DNA of 64,000 bases from Symsagittifera roscoffensis (taxonomy: Eukaryota > Xenacoelomorpha > Acoela > Convolutidae), in NCBI RefSeq assembly GCF_963678635.1, contig NC_087070.1, forward strand, positions 48,465,467 through 48,529,466. Reading direction: 5' to 3'. The notes beneath the pieces were generated by a model that had not been told where the DNA came from, made no database searches, and was given only the letters and a program-made list of their open reading frames with translations. Position numbers and translations under genes: made by a program. This document shows positions 46,985-59,038 of this stretch, in pieces (within the stretch, counting starts at the first letter, position 1; every line of letters begins with the position of its first letter).

Positions 46985-49900
46985 TCCGGATAATTGTTCC
47001 GACTAATGAAAATGGGGAGAACTTTGTCTTTGTGTTTTAGTTTCTTCTTCTATTTTTTGTTTTCCTTAAAAGCAGGTACTACAATCAATTATCGGAATGG
47101 GTCCAATCTTACATCATGTTAAAGTCACTTCAGTCGTGATTCGAACGACATTAAAACCTTTTAAGAAACTTTTCTCGGTGCGGAAAAAAACCAGTTTGGA
47201 ATTTTTGATTTTTGGTCTTAATTTGAGCGAATAAGGTGAGCGAGCAGCCTTTTTGTTTTTAACGAGAAAATTTTCCCCACATAATCATCAAAATAGTCGA
47301 AAGATTTATAACATTCAAGCCCTTTCAATCCTTATTCGATTGATCTTGAAACATTTTGAAAAGTTGCACCAGTGTCGAAAAAAAGTGGTTTGAATTTTTT
47401 GAGTTTTAGTCTAATTTTGAGTGGTTGAAGCATACGAGCAGGCCTAGTAGAGATCGTTAGGCCATAAAGATTTAGTAAAATTGGTTTTTGAAGTTTTTCG
47501 ACCCATTTTTGGAATAAAAATCTCAAAAAAAAACTTTGTGCAAATTAAAAAATTAAAATTTTTTTGGTTGTTGATCTGTTTTTTTTTCAAGCCATTTTCG
47601 GCAAAAACCGTGTGCTCGATTTGCCTATTTTACAGTGACTGTCGAATATACTTTTAGGTTTTTCTGAGATCCTTCATCATACCACGCGCAAAAAAAACAC
47701 GGTTAAACCCATTTTTTAGTTTTGAATAAAATTGTTCCGCGCCGCGTGTAAAGTTCAGGGTTGAAAATGTGAAATCTGAAGCTGTACATAAATATTGGCG
47801 CCCAAATAGTCGGTTTTGCGACAGAAACACGGCCCATTCCTCAGCTGGAAAACTAAATTTGGATTAAGAGCTTATCAGCTCAATAACGTTTTATTTTCCA
47901 CTAAGGTATGATCTCTTGGTTGCTTAATCAATTCATTCTTCCCACCATTTGAAAAATAGGGAGGAAATCGTTTTCTGTTGTTGTATTTTTTCTTTTTTTT
48001 TTGTTCTGCGCGCAAAATTGGGTACCTCAAATAATCATTGGATTGCGTGGATTGATATATCAGAGTAAATCCTTTTCAGTCGTAATTCGAACGACATTAA
48101 AACCTTTTAAGAAACTTTTCTCGGTGCGGAAAAAAACCAGTTTGAAATTTTTGATTTTTGGTCTTAATTTGAGCAAATAACGTGAGCGAGCAGCCTTTTT
48201 GTTTCTAACGAAAAAATTTTCCCCACATAATCATCAAAATAGTCGAAAGATATATAACATTCAAGCCCTTTCAATCCTTATTCGATTGATCTTGAAACAT
48301 TTTGAAAAGTTGCACCAGTGTCGAAAAAAAGCGGTTTGATTTTTTTGAGTTTTAGTCTACTTTTGAGTGGTTGAAGCATACGAGCAGGCCTAGTAGAGAT
48401 CGATAGGCCATAAAATTTTAGTAAAATTGGTTTTTGAAGTTTTTAGCCCCATTTTTGGAACAAAAATCTCAAAAAAAAACTTTGTGCAAATTAAAAAATT
48501 AAAAATTTTTTGGTTGTTGATTTGTTTTTTTTTCAAGCCATTTTCGACAAAAACCGTGTGCTCGATTTGCCTATTTTACAGTGACTGTCGAATATACTTT
48601 TAGGTTTTTCTGAGATCCTTCATCATACCACGCGCAAAAAAAATCACGGTTAAGCCCATTTTATAGTTGTGAATAAAATCGTTCCGCGCTGCGTGTTAAA
48701 TTTAAAGGTTGAAAATGTGAAATCTGAACCTGTACATAAATATTGGCGCACAAATAGTCGATTTTGCGACAGAAACACGGCCCATTCACGAGCTGGAAAA
48801 TTAAATTGGGATTAAGAGTTTATCAGCTCAATATCGTTTTATTTTCCACTAAGGTATGATCACTTGGTTGCTTAATCAATTCATCCTTCCGACCATTTCA
48901 AAAATAGGGAGGAAATTATTTTCTGTTGTTGTATTTTTTCTTTTTTTTTGTTTTGCACACAAAATTGGGTACCTCAAATAATCATTGGATTGCGTGGATT
49001 GATATATCAGAGTAAATCCTTTTCAGTCGTAATTCGAACGACATTAGAACCTTTTAAGAAATTTTTCTCGGTGCAGAAAAAAACCAGTTTGAAATTTTTG
49101 ATTTTTGGTCTTAATTTGAGTGAATAAGGTGAGCGAGCAGCCTTTTTGTTTCTAACGAAAAATTGTTCCCCACATATTCATCAAAATAGTCGAAAGATAT
49201 ATAACATTCAAGCCCTTTCAATCCTTATTCGATTGATCTTGAAACATTTTGAAAAGTTGCACCAGTGTCGAAAAAAAGCGGTTCGAATTTTTTGAGTTCT
49301 AGTCTAATTTTGAGTGGTTGAAGTATACGAGCAGGCCTAGTAGAGATCGATAGGCCATAAAATTTTGGTAAAATATGTTTTTGAAGTTTTTAGCCCCATT
49401 TTTGGAATAAAAATCTCAAAAAAACTTTGTGCAAATTAAAAAATTAAAATTTTTTTTTTGGTTGTTGATCTGTTTTTTTTTAAGTCATTTTCGGCAAAAA
49501 CCGTGTGCTCGATTTGCCTATTTTACAGTGACTGTCGAATATACTTTTAGGTTTAGGTTTTTCTGAGATCCTTCATCATACCACGCGCAAAAAAAACACG
49601 GTTAAACCCATTTTTTAGTTTTGAATAAAATTGTTCCGCGCCGCGTGTAAAGTTTAGGGTTGAAAATGTGAAATCTGAAGCTGTAAATAAAAATTGGCGC
49701 CCAAATAGTCGGTTTTGCGACAGAAACACGGCCCATTCCTGAGCTGGAAAACTAAATTTGGATTAAGAGTTTGTCAGCTCAATAACGTTTTATTTTCCAC
49801 TAAGGTATGATCTCTTGGTTGCTTAATCAATTCATTCTTCCCACCATTTGAAAAACAGGGAGGAAATCGTTTTCTGTTGTTGTATTTTTTCTTTTTTTTT

Positions 49901-52505
49901 TGTTTTGCGCGCAAAATTGGGTACCTCAAATAATCATTGGATTGCGTGGATTGATATATCAGAGTAAATCCTTTTCAGTCGTAATTCGAACGACATTAAA
50001 ACCTTTTAAGAAACTTTTCTCGGTGCGGAAAAAAACCAGTTTGAAATTTTTGATTTTTGGTCTTAATTTGAGCAAATAACGTGAGCGAGCAGCCTTTTTG
50101 TTTCTAACGAAAAAATTTTTCCCACATAATCATCAAAATAGTCGAAAGATATATAACATTCAAGCCCTTTCAATCCTTATTCGATTGATCTTGAAACATT
50201 TTGAAAAGTTGCACCAGTGTCGAAAAAAAGCGGTTTGATTTTTTGAGTTTTAGTCTACTTTTAAGTGGTTGAAGCATACGAGCAGGCCTAGTAGAGATCG
50301 ATAGGCCATAAAATTTTAGTAAAATTGGTTTTTGAAGTTTTTAGCCCCATTTTTGGAACAAAAATCTCAAAAAAAAACTTTGTGCAAATTAAAAAATTAA
50401 AAATTTTTTGGTTGTTGATTTGTTTTTTTTTCAAGCCATTTTCGACAAAAACCGTGTGCTCGATTTGCCTATTTTACAGTGACTGTCGAATATACTTTTA
50501 GGTTTTTCTGAGATCCTTCATCATATCACGCGCAAAAAAAATCACGGTTAAACCCATTTTAGGGTTGTGAATAAAAACCGTTCCGCGCTGCGTGTTAAAT
50601 TTAAAGGTTGAAAATGTGAAATCTGAACCTGTACATAAATATTGGCGCACAAATAGTCGATTTTGCGACAGAAACACGGCCCATTCACGAGCTGGAAAAT
50701 TAAATTGGGATTAAGAGTTTATCAGCTCAATATGGTTTTATTTTCCACTAAGGTATGATCACTTGGTTGCTTAATCAATTCATTCTTCCGACCATTTCAA
50801 AAATAGGGAGGAAATTGTTTTCTGTTGTTGTTTTTTTTCTTTTTTGTTTTGTTCACAAAATTGGGTACCTCAAATAATCATTGGATTGCGTGGATTGATA
50901 TATCAGAGTAAATCCTTTTCAGTCGTAATTCGAACGACATTACAACCTTTTAAGAAACTTTTCTCGGTGCAAAAAAAACCAGTTTGAATTTTTTGATTTT
51001 TGGTCTTAATTTGAGTGAATAAGGTGAGCAAGCAGCCTTTTTGTTTCTAACGAAAAATTGTTCCCCACATAATCATCAAAATAGTCGAAAGATATATAAC
51101 ATTCAAGCCCTTTCATTCCTTATTCGATTGATCTTGAAACATTTTGAAAAGTTGCACCAGTTTCGAAAAAAAAGCGGTTCGAATTTTTTGAGTTTTAGTC
51201 TAGTTTTGAGTGGTTGAAGTATACGAGCAGGCCTAGTAGAGATTGACAGGCCATAAAAATTTGGTAAAATATGTTTTTGAAGTTTTTAGCCCCATTTTTG
51301 GAATAAAAATCACAAAAAAACTTTGTGCAAATTAAAAAATTAAAAATTTTTTTGGTTGTTGATTTGTTGTTTTTTCAAGCCATTTTCGACAAAAACCATG
51401 TGCTCGATTTGCCTATTTTACAGTGACTGTCGAATATATATTTAGGTTTTCTGAGATCCTTCATCATACCACGCGCAAAAAAAGCACGGTTAAACTCATT
51501 TTTTAGTTGTGAATAAAATTTTTCCGCGCCGCGTGTAAAGTTTAGGGTTGAAAATGTGAAATATGAATCTGTACATAAATAGTGGCGCCCAAATAGTCGG
51601 TTTTGCGACAGAAACACGGCCCATTCCTGAGCTGGAAAATTAATTTGGATTAAGAGCTTATCAGCTCAATATCGTTTTATTTTCCACTAAGGTATGATCT
51701 CTTGGTTGCGTAATCAATTCATTCTTCCCACCATTTGAAAAATAGGGAGGAAATTGTTTTCTGTAGTTGTATTTTTTCTTTTTTTTGTTTTGCACGCAAA
51801 ATTGGGTACCTCAAGTAATCATTGGACTAGGTGGAGTGGTATATCAGAGTAAATCCTTTTCAGTCGTAATTCGAACGACATTAAATTCTTTTAAGAAACT
51901 TTTCTCGGTGCTGAAAAAAACCAGTTTGAAATTTTTGATGTTTGATCTTAATTTGAGCGATCAAGGTGAGCGAGCAGCCTTTTTAGTTCTAACGAAAAGT
52001 TTTTCCCCACATAATCATCAGAATAGTCGAAAGGTATATAATATTAAAGCCCTTTCAATCCTTATTCGATTGATCTTGAAACATTTTGAAAAGATGCACC
52101 AGCGTCGAAAAAAAGCGGTTTGAAATTTTTTAGTTCACTCCATTTTTGAGCGGTTAAAGCATACGAGCAGGCCTATTATAGAAGGTTAAGCCATGAAAGT
52201 TTATTAAAATTTTTGTCAAAGATTTTAGCCCCATTTTTGGAATAAAAATCTTTTAAAAAAATGTGCAAAATTTAAAAAATTAGAAAGTTTTTTTGAATGT
52301 CGATTTTTTTCAAGCCATTTTTCGACAAAATCTGTATGCTCAATTTGCGTTTTTTAAAGAGACTGTCGAAGATACCTTCAGAATTTCCTTAGATCCTTCA
52401 AACCACGAGCAAAAAAAATCACGAGAAAATTTTTTAGGTTTTTTTACGAGTATGGTCGGAACATTCTGTGCTCTTTACCCAGCGGCCGGCTATCCTTGTT
52501 TCCCT
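46985..52505. repeat. Module R tandem array, ~945 bp unit, alternating types
   Basis: The anchor AGGGAGGAAAT occurs at about 47958, 48905, 49861, 50805 and 51744, giving periods of 947, 956, 944 and 939 bp. A diverged partial unit precedes the first anchor, and a diverged end follows the last. Copies alternate: the segments near 47.7, 49.6 and 51.5 kb read CGCCGCGTGTAAAG and GGCGCCCAAATAGTCGG, those near 48.65 and 50.55 kb read CGCTGCGTGTTAAAT and GGCGCACAAATAGTCGA, so the amplified unit was a ~1.9 kb dimer. No coding frame is conserved; open frames at 51767-52123 and 52293-52589 are not credible genes. Confidence 0.92.
52455..52492 (-). repeat. Inverted copy of the CCGGTTGCTGTGC hairpin-and-tail signature
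   Basis: Close to the right end of the R array. On the minus strand it reads AGCCGGCCGCTGGGTAAAG, then AGCACAGAATGTTCCGAC. It matches the site at 59039-59074, which has a perfect stem. It probably marks an end of module R as an element. Confidence 0.6.
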
Positions 52506-54888
52506 TCCAAATATTTTGCTAATTTTAAAGTTTTTCATCGAAATATTACTTTTCATCAGTTGTTTGATTTGACGCTATCACGATTGTAGGGATCAAGTTA
52601 TTATCCACGCCCCCAAATAGACCTTGTTAAGATCCTCCACCTCAGCGCTTCATTTAGATTAAATTTGCTTAGCACTTTATCTAAAATGCTCGATTCTGAT
52701 TGGCTGAAAAATCCTAAATTAGAACCGAGTTAACATCCTCCCCTCAAACGGCTTTGGGGGGAGGATGTTATTTGGTCCCGTTTGTAGTGCGTTGCTTGTT
52801 ATGTCGACTGAAAATTACACTACCATCAGTCACTGTTACAAAACTCTGCACCGAACATGTAGTAGCAATTCTACGCTTATAGCAAATTTTTAACTGAACT
52901 TGTAACAAAAAAGTAGAGTTTGTTTGGTCATATTACTAGCAGGAGCTAAATTTTAGTTCGTAACAAATCAAAAATCTAGTTTTATGTCTTCAAAATGCTA
53001 TTCTATCTTATTATTTGTTTTTAATTTATAGTTTCAATAACTGTTGGAAAATAGTTTCCTTAAAATTTTATTGAGATACTAACTAGTTTAATTCTATAGG
53101 TGGGAGAATATTTTCCTTATAACTTTCATAACTTTATTAAAGATATGAAGCGTATAAGGCAAGGCTTAGAAGAAAAGTTGCGTTATTCGTTTATTGCGCT
53201 ATCGAAAAAATTAATCTTGTCCAGTACTTAATAATGATGGATAATATATTTAAAAAAAAAAAATTTGAATTTTTTCCGTTTTTTTTTCAAAATCGTTATT
53301 GCTTAATCAAAATTTCATTTAATAGTTTTTTCAAGTTTTTTGTAGTTTTCTTATTATAGTTTCATTATTATTTTTTGATTTTCAATTTTCGTTCAAAGAT
53401 AACTCAAAAATCATAAAAGTTCAGAAACAATCCTGTTTCATGCTTCAAAAAGCGCGGAGAAATTTGAAAACTTCAACTCAACTGTTGAATTTTTTGCCTT
53501 GAAACTAACTGCTTGAACTTTTTTTCATCAAATTGAATTTTAGGAACCAAATGACCGTGAAGAGTTCTTTCGGATCTTTCGCGGATGCAATATTAGCTCA
53601 ATGTTTGGTTTGGTCACCCATAGACGAATGAGCAAAAAATAACCAGATTCACCGTATCTATTTTTTTCTGTTAAAAACATGATTTGTAGGCATGTTTTTA
53701 ATATTGTTGATTTTTGAGCAAATTTTTTGGTCATTAATTCATTTAACAGATTTTGCTGATTTAATTTTTGTAGAAGTTTGGATCTTTGCTATCCGCCCGA
53801 ACAAAGATTTGATCAAGCTATAATGTAATTGTTAAAAAAAAGCTACTTTTTGCTATAAATACACGTCTTGTTAAATCCATTTTATTTTCCATAAAAGAAA
53901 GGGTTTGTTTAACTTTTAATCACATTAAAAATCAGGCTGAAAAAATTGGGTGCTTTCCCACTTTTCTTAAAATGTAAACCTTAATATTCTTAAATTTCGT
54001 TCAATATTTTTCACTGCATGGGCTTTAAAAACGCCAAGATTTAAATGGAACTAAGAATGGAATTACAGAATGGAAAGCGGCACAATTGTGTGCAATATTG
54101 CATTTTCCTTTATTTTAGAAAAAAAATTAAATGTGGTCGATTTGTTTTTTTAAATTATTTTTGTCAAAATGCGGAACAGTTAAATCTTAGCTCGTAGCTG
54201 CATTATCAAAATTGTAACATATTTTGCATATATAGTTATTTTGAGCCGTAATGCCTGAATTTTATTGCTTTTTTCATTCGCGTCGTTTTTATAACTAAAA
54301 AGAACACCAATTTTAACCTTACCGACAAATATATATTGTTCAGAGGGATATATATTTTATCAATTGAATTCGTTTTTTTTATATTTTGCTATTTTCTTTT
54401 TTGGTTCGTTTCCTTGCGCCTTTCCGGCTCTACACGCTAAATACACCCAAATTTTTGATTCTACTGATCTATTTTATTTTACCTTCTTTTTTCAATTTTT
54501 CCTTGGTGATTATAATCATAGCGCAATAAGCAAAAATTTCCTAAATTCAATTCACGTTCCGCTCTTCTAATCCACGCGTTCAGTTTTTATCCGGAGTTTG
54601 CCTGCCGCAAAACATTTCACTAAAATTCCCTTTAAATTCTTTTTTTCCTTTTTCATTTCGCATCTGCACTGGAATAAAAGCATTTTTAACTCTTTTACGC
54701 CACAAATTTTATTCAAGAAAGACTTCACTTTTTTTATTTCTATCTTATTTTATTTTGCTTGTCTAGAGCTGCTTTAATATACAGTTTTTTCATTCCATAT
54801 TTTGAATAAATTTACTTATTTTTTCACGTTGCTTACCTAAAATCTGCGTTATAAAATTACAAAAAAAGCGCACACTTACACCGCGCCG
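52506..54888. other. AT-rich DNA upstream of the gene
   Basis: No second gene is seen. T-rich stretches and poly-A/T runs dominate, with a strong hairpin at 52731-52770. No clear TATA box or initiator can be assigned to the downstream gene. Confidence 0.5.
52731..52770. repeat. 40-bp near-perfect hairpin
   Basis: TAACATCCTCCCCTCAAA, loop CGGC, then an arm that pairs at 17 of 18 positions and ends GGGGAGGATGTTA. Could extrude as a cruciform or be the core of a small foldback element. A partial copy of one arm (AAGATCCTCCACCTCA) lies about 100 bp before it. Confidence 0.85.
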
Positions 54889-54909
54889 TGAAATCTTATT
54901 TGGTCATCA

Positions 54910-55323
54910 ATGGGTCTGAAAAAATGCAGAAACTGCAACTTGATGCACCCGAGCGCGAAGCGAACTTGTAGTTGTGGATACCAATTCGAAATAAAATCGA
55001 AAAAAGTATACGGGGCCCCCTCTACGAATTACAATGAACTGATTATGCAACAACAGCATGTTTTGAAACAGTTAACAGCGCAGCGCCCTCTATCGGCCAG
55101 TGCGTGTGCTGCAGTTGCCAATTTGATACAAGTGACGTCAGCGGCGATTTCAGCCAATGAGAATCAAGCTGGTTTGATGATGGATGAAGGCGGGAACCAA
55201 TTAGAGGGAACTGACATGTCAATGAATGGGTCTTCGGGGTCCATGCTTGCTGACGATGACGACGTCGAAGATGATGACAACAATACCATGATGATCAAAC
55301 CAGAGTTCGCTAACTTCGGAAAG
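54910..55323 (+). CDS. Exon 1 of a zinc-ribbon (UPF0547-like) / AT-hook protein gene
   Basis: Encodes residues 1-138. The start ATG follows an in-frame stop at 54889-54891 with no other ATG between, so the start is well supported. Residues 6-22 form C-x2-C-x10-C-x-C (KKCRNCNLMHPSAKRTCSCG) followed by YQF, the pattern of the small UPF0547 zinc-ribbon family. After this come a glutamine-rich helix-like part (about 45-60), a low-complexity stretch, and an acidic patch DDDDVEDDDNN (about 115-125). The exon ends AAG at a GT donor (GTTAGA), phase 0. Function is not known; with the AT-hook in exon 3 a nuclear, DNA-associated role is a reasonable inference. I do not recognise the full gene, so no symbol is given. 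Confidence 0.85.
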
Positions 55324-56888
55324 GTTAGATAAGTATACTACTAATCCTTGATCAGTTTTCTGCAACTGAAAATTGATCAAGGATTTGTGGCATTTTCGGG
55401 TGCAAACTTGATTTTACGTGTACTCAAATCATTTGAAAAGATCCGAGAGCTTGACAATCCTTAAAAAGATTATATTTATATCTATATTAGCTTCGTTTTT
55501 TTTTGTTATACGGCCCAAAAACTGGTCTTTTTGCTATTTCAATTTTTGATCATAATGCTCGAATGTGATCGGTTGAAATAAATGCCATTGAAAAAAATCT
55601 GTTTTCCCCCATAACATAGCAGAAGCTCAATTAATAGTACAATAATTTTGGACCGTATAAACTAAAAGTTTCTAGGCTTTATCTGATTCTGATTGGCGAT
55701 AGGATAAAGCCCAAAAATTAAAAAAAATTCAAACAGTTTTTGCGGAAATTTTTTTTCTGAAAAACAGAAAATTGCGAATATTAATATTTTCTCCCAAAAA
55801 AGCAGGTCAAATCATTAATGAAGGGGCTTCCTATTGAGTTTGGCCTCACTGAAGTTTTCGTGGGGTACCAGATGTTACAAGGGTAGATAATACAGCACTC
55901 AGACATACTTCCTAATTTGTGATAATTTAGGGGTCCTTTTATGACTAGGAAACAAATATGTCATTAGACTGGATTTGTCTCCCCATTTTGAAAAGCCCAA
56001 AAAAACTAGCAGGAATTGTATTTGGCGACTACCTACTCCGTATTTTACTCATTTGCATTCTGAAAAAAATCAAAAGGAATTGATACGAATAGATTAATTC
56101 GCGCTAGGGGCAAGGGGGCAGACGCCCTCTTTCAGGGGTTCGACCCCCTCGCCAACCAAAGGGTTCCCGGGTTGAAGTCCCACCGTAAATTAGCGCTTTT
56201 TCTGTAGTATCCCAGTGATCACTATTTTCAAGCGCTGATTCATGTATAAACCAGAATTTTTTGCATAGCTAAACCTACGATATTTAAGAGCTATTTCAGT
56301 AATAATTCCGTAGAAAATCAGCGCTAAAACTTAAGAAATTTTACCTCATTCTAGTAGCTTTCAAATGAGACTGTGAGTTTATAATGCCTGTAATTTCAGG
56401 AGATCTGAGGATTTGTGGCGCTAAGGTAGCATACACGTCTACTATGCTGATGGTTTTCATATAAAATTGCTCTCACATTCAATTTCCCCTAAACTTTTTA
56501 GAATTGTAATATCTCACAAATTGTAGTATTCAACAGAAAACTGCAAATAGTTAACTTCAATTGTAAGTAGCTTGCAAAATTGTGACTATGGTAGTGTCTG
56601 CAAAAATTTCAAAAAAAAAATTGACTTTTACTTGAATTTTTCTTTCAATTTTTTGATAAGCTTCAATAGTGACTGTTCATTTCTTGCTCTAAATTTGTTT
56701 AAAGGCCAAACTTGAAAAAATTGGAAATATCTGTTGGCAAAATTGTTTCATTGAATTAATATTATAAATCGAAGGTTTAAATTTTGACTGATATTTTTTT
56801 AAGACGTCATTTAATAAAACATACTGTTTACTGGTGGCTAGCTGTATAATAAACCTCATTTACTTTTTTAAAAATGTTATTTAACTTC

Positions 56889-56987
56889 ATTAGTAAACTT
56901 TCGAGATTTCAGTCAATCGGCTGTTTTTGCTGAATATCTTAAACTGAAGTCTCGAAATTTTATTAATAAAGCAAAAACAGCCGATTG
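56889..56987. repeat. Two interleaved inverted repeats (A-B-A'-B')
   Basis: Arm A (56889-56912) pairs with A' (56944-56967) at 21 of 24 positions. Arm B, CAATCGGCTGTTTTTGC (56914-56930), pairs exactly with B', GCAAAAACAGCCGATTG (56971-56987). The order A-B-A'-B' means both stems can form together only as a pseudoknot. It is followed by GCTGCGCAAGTAGCACAGC, a relative of the hairpin signature at 59047. Confidence 0.85.
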
Positions 56988-57539
56988 CTGCGCAAGTAGC
57001 ACAGCGAAATCGAACCAAAATTATGTCAGCAAAATTTGAATAAAAGTGAAAGAAATCCAAGTTAGAATCAAAAGAAAAAGTGATTTTTCACTCCCCACTT
57101 TATATTCAGATCAAAAGCAAAAAATTCAAACCTGTTTTTTTAGGACTAATTTTGAAATTTTTTGAATACCGATCGAAGCATTACCTCAGCGCCATATAAC
57201 CTTTCTTAATGGTACCTGAGTCTAGGTCATACCAAAAAAATGAAAAGTTGTAAGAAATTTTTTTCAGGATAACTAACTTGCACTTTATCTGTCATACTGT
57301 TTTTCGAAGTGATAGTTTTTGGAATTTAGTTTTGCGAACCGTTTCATTTTGTTTTCAAATTGTATCGTTTTTTTTCCGACGTTTGATGAGAGGATCTGAA
57401 CGAAAGCCAAGAGACTTTAAGCTTACTCGATATTCGTATTATGTTAGGCAGATTGGATAGGAGTTTTCTTTGAAATATGACTAAAAAAAGAAGGCGCAAA
57501 AAATTTCGAAAACACATCTCACTTAAACTACGTTATAAT

Positions 57540-57760
57540 AAGCCAGCTCGCTAGTTTTTTGTTCGAATTAGGACTGAAAGGCTTTTTTATGATATGAGAT
57601 GAATGAATATTTGCGGTATCTGATTTTGCGTGGAAAACAAAAGAAAAAGAAACAACAAAAACACACCCGAAGATAAAGTTCTTCCTCGTTTTCAATGCTT
57701 GGAACAGTTATCCGGAACACTGAAACATGAACTATTTTTTCTCAAAGGGAGCTGGCTGTA
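57540..57760 (-). repeat. Decayed module R copy, reverse orientation
   Basis: The reverse complement follows the R order: (TTT)TCCGGATAACTG-like text, GAGGAAGAACTTTATC, a T-rich part, a TACCGCAAATATTC-like segment in place of TACCTCAAATAATCATT, and CAGTCCTAATTCGAAC matching CAGTCGTAATTCGAAC. Old and much diverged. Confidence 0.5.
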
Positions 57761-58078
57761 GACCGGGAACTGCGTCAGAATAGAGGCAGAACTAAAACTT
57801 TCTGGAAAGCGCTTTTCAAAAAAAAAGGTTATCGACCTTTTTTAATGTCGACGAAATATACTTTCGAAATGCCACAAATACTCAAATTTATCTTAAGGCA
57901 AAAATTGCAACGATCAGCCAACCGATTTTCCAACCCAAATTTGATTCAGCATTACAAAGAATGGGCTCCTCAGTGTTTAATGGAATTTACCAAAACGTTG
58001 AAATGTCTGAAAACCCGCGATAGCCATGTTAAATTGCTTCAAGTTTCAAAATTGTTCATTTTTTATAGTGCACCCGAC

Positions 58079-58258
58079 TTTTTTTGGCTATCAGTCTCTG
58101 AAAGATTGAAATTTAGCTTTATACAAATTTGCATATGATGACTTTTTTACCTTGTTAGGCTAGGCGTATATTACAGCCTAACAATGTAAAAAAGTAAATT
58201 ATATGCAAATTTGTATAGAGGTAAATTTCATTCTTTCAGAGACTGATAGCCAAAAAAC
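58079..58258. repeat. 180-bp palindrome (foldback element)
   Basis: The left arm, starting TTTTTTTGGCTATCAGTCTC, and the right arm, ending GAGACTGATAGCCAAAAAA, pair over about 80-85 bp with a few mismatches and a loop of about a dozen bases around 58160 (GGCTAGGCGTATATTACAGCC). Arms this long with a short loop are typical of foldback MITEs; a transcribed copy would be a long RNA hairpin. No target duplication was recognised. Confidence 0.9.
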
Positions 58259-59038
58259 AAACCAAAGATATAATTAATTAAAAAACTGTCGCGGCGGTTT
58301 TTTTTCTATTTCTAACCAAAAAAATCGAACAAAAAAGACTTAAGTTCGTGGATTCAACTTTTAGTGGATCCAAATTCCTCTAAAAAGCACTATGCTAATT
58401 TCAGCGCAATTGTAAGCAAGCTATTTTTGTTCTCATCTATTGACGAGTACAGAAATTTATTGATATGCGCAAGATTATTTTGAAGTAATTCTTGTTAGCA
58501 ATGATATATTCCAGCAACCCTTTTCAACGTGATTGCAAGATTGATTAATGCAAATTCATTTAAATAACCACCAATTTTGATTTTTCTTCAGCATTTCTCT
58601 CTTAAGTTGGCTAGCTATTAAAAGGTTCCGCGACAACTCGCAACAAAAGACAACTGGTAACCATAGACAAGCCTCTAAAGAAATTTAAGAAGAGCGGCAT
58701 CTCGCAAAATTTGAAAGTTCTTTTTAAAACTTAAAAGTTTGGATCTAAGGTCGCTGGTGAGCGAGCTACACGCGCGACTCGCCGCTTAGTATAAAGTCCA
58801 AACTTCTGTTGGCAAGCTCACAACACGATGGCGCGCTTGCGGCGTTTATTATATGGCGAGTTGTCTTTTTACGCGTGATGCCGTATTACCCTTTTTAAGG
58901 GGCAAAATAGTTCGTATTTGCAAGAGTTTCCTAAAACTACTGATCACTTTTCATCCAAATTTTATTATTGGTTTTTCAGCGAATCGGATGGCAAATAGTG
59001 ATGATTATTGATGAAATAGTGATGAAATAACGAGGATA

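Noticed and set aside
51767-52589. Two frames of ~100 codons at the end of the R array
   Set aside because: Not conserved in the other R units; low-complexity F/L/K-rich translation.
54364-54570. Frame of 68 codons upstream of the gene as an upstream exon
   Set aside because: F-rich translation of T-rich DNA, with no ATG at its start and no splice sites leading into the zinc-ribbon exon.
56100-56180. tRNA-like GGGGTTCGACCCCCT stretch
   Set aside because: Only a T-arm-like stem is visible. There is no cloverleaf with matching acceptor and anticodon arms, so it is just a GC-rich small palindrome.
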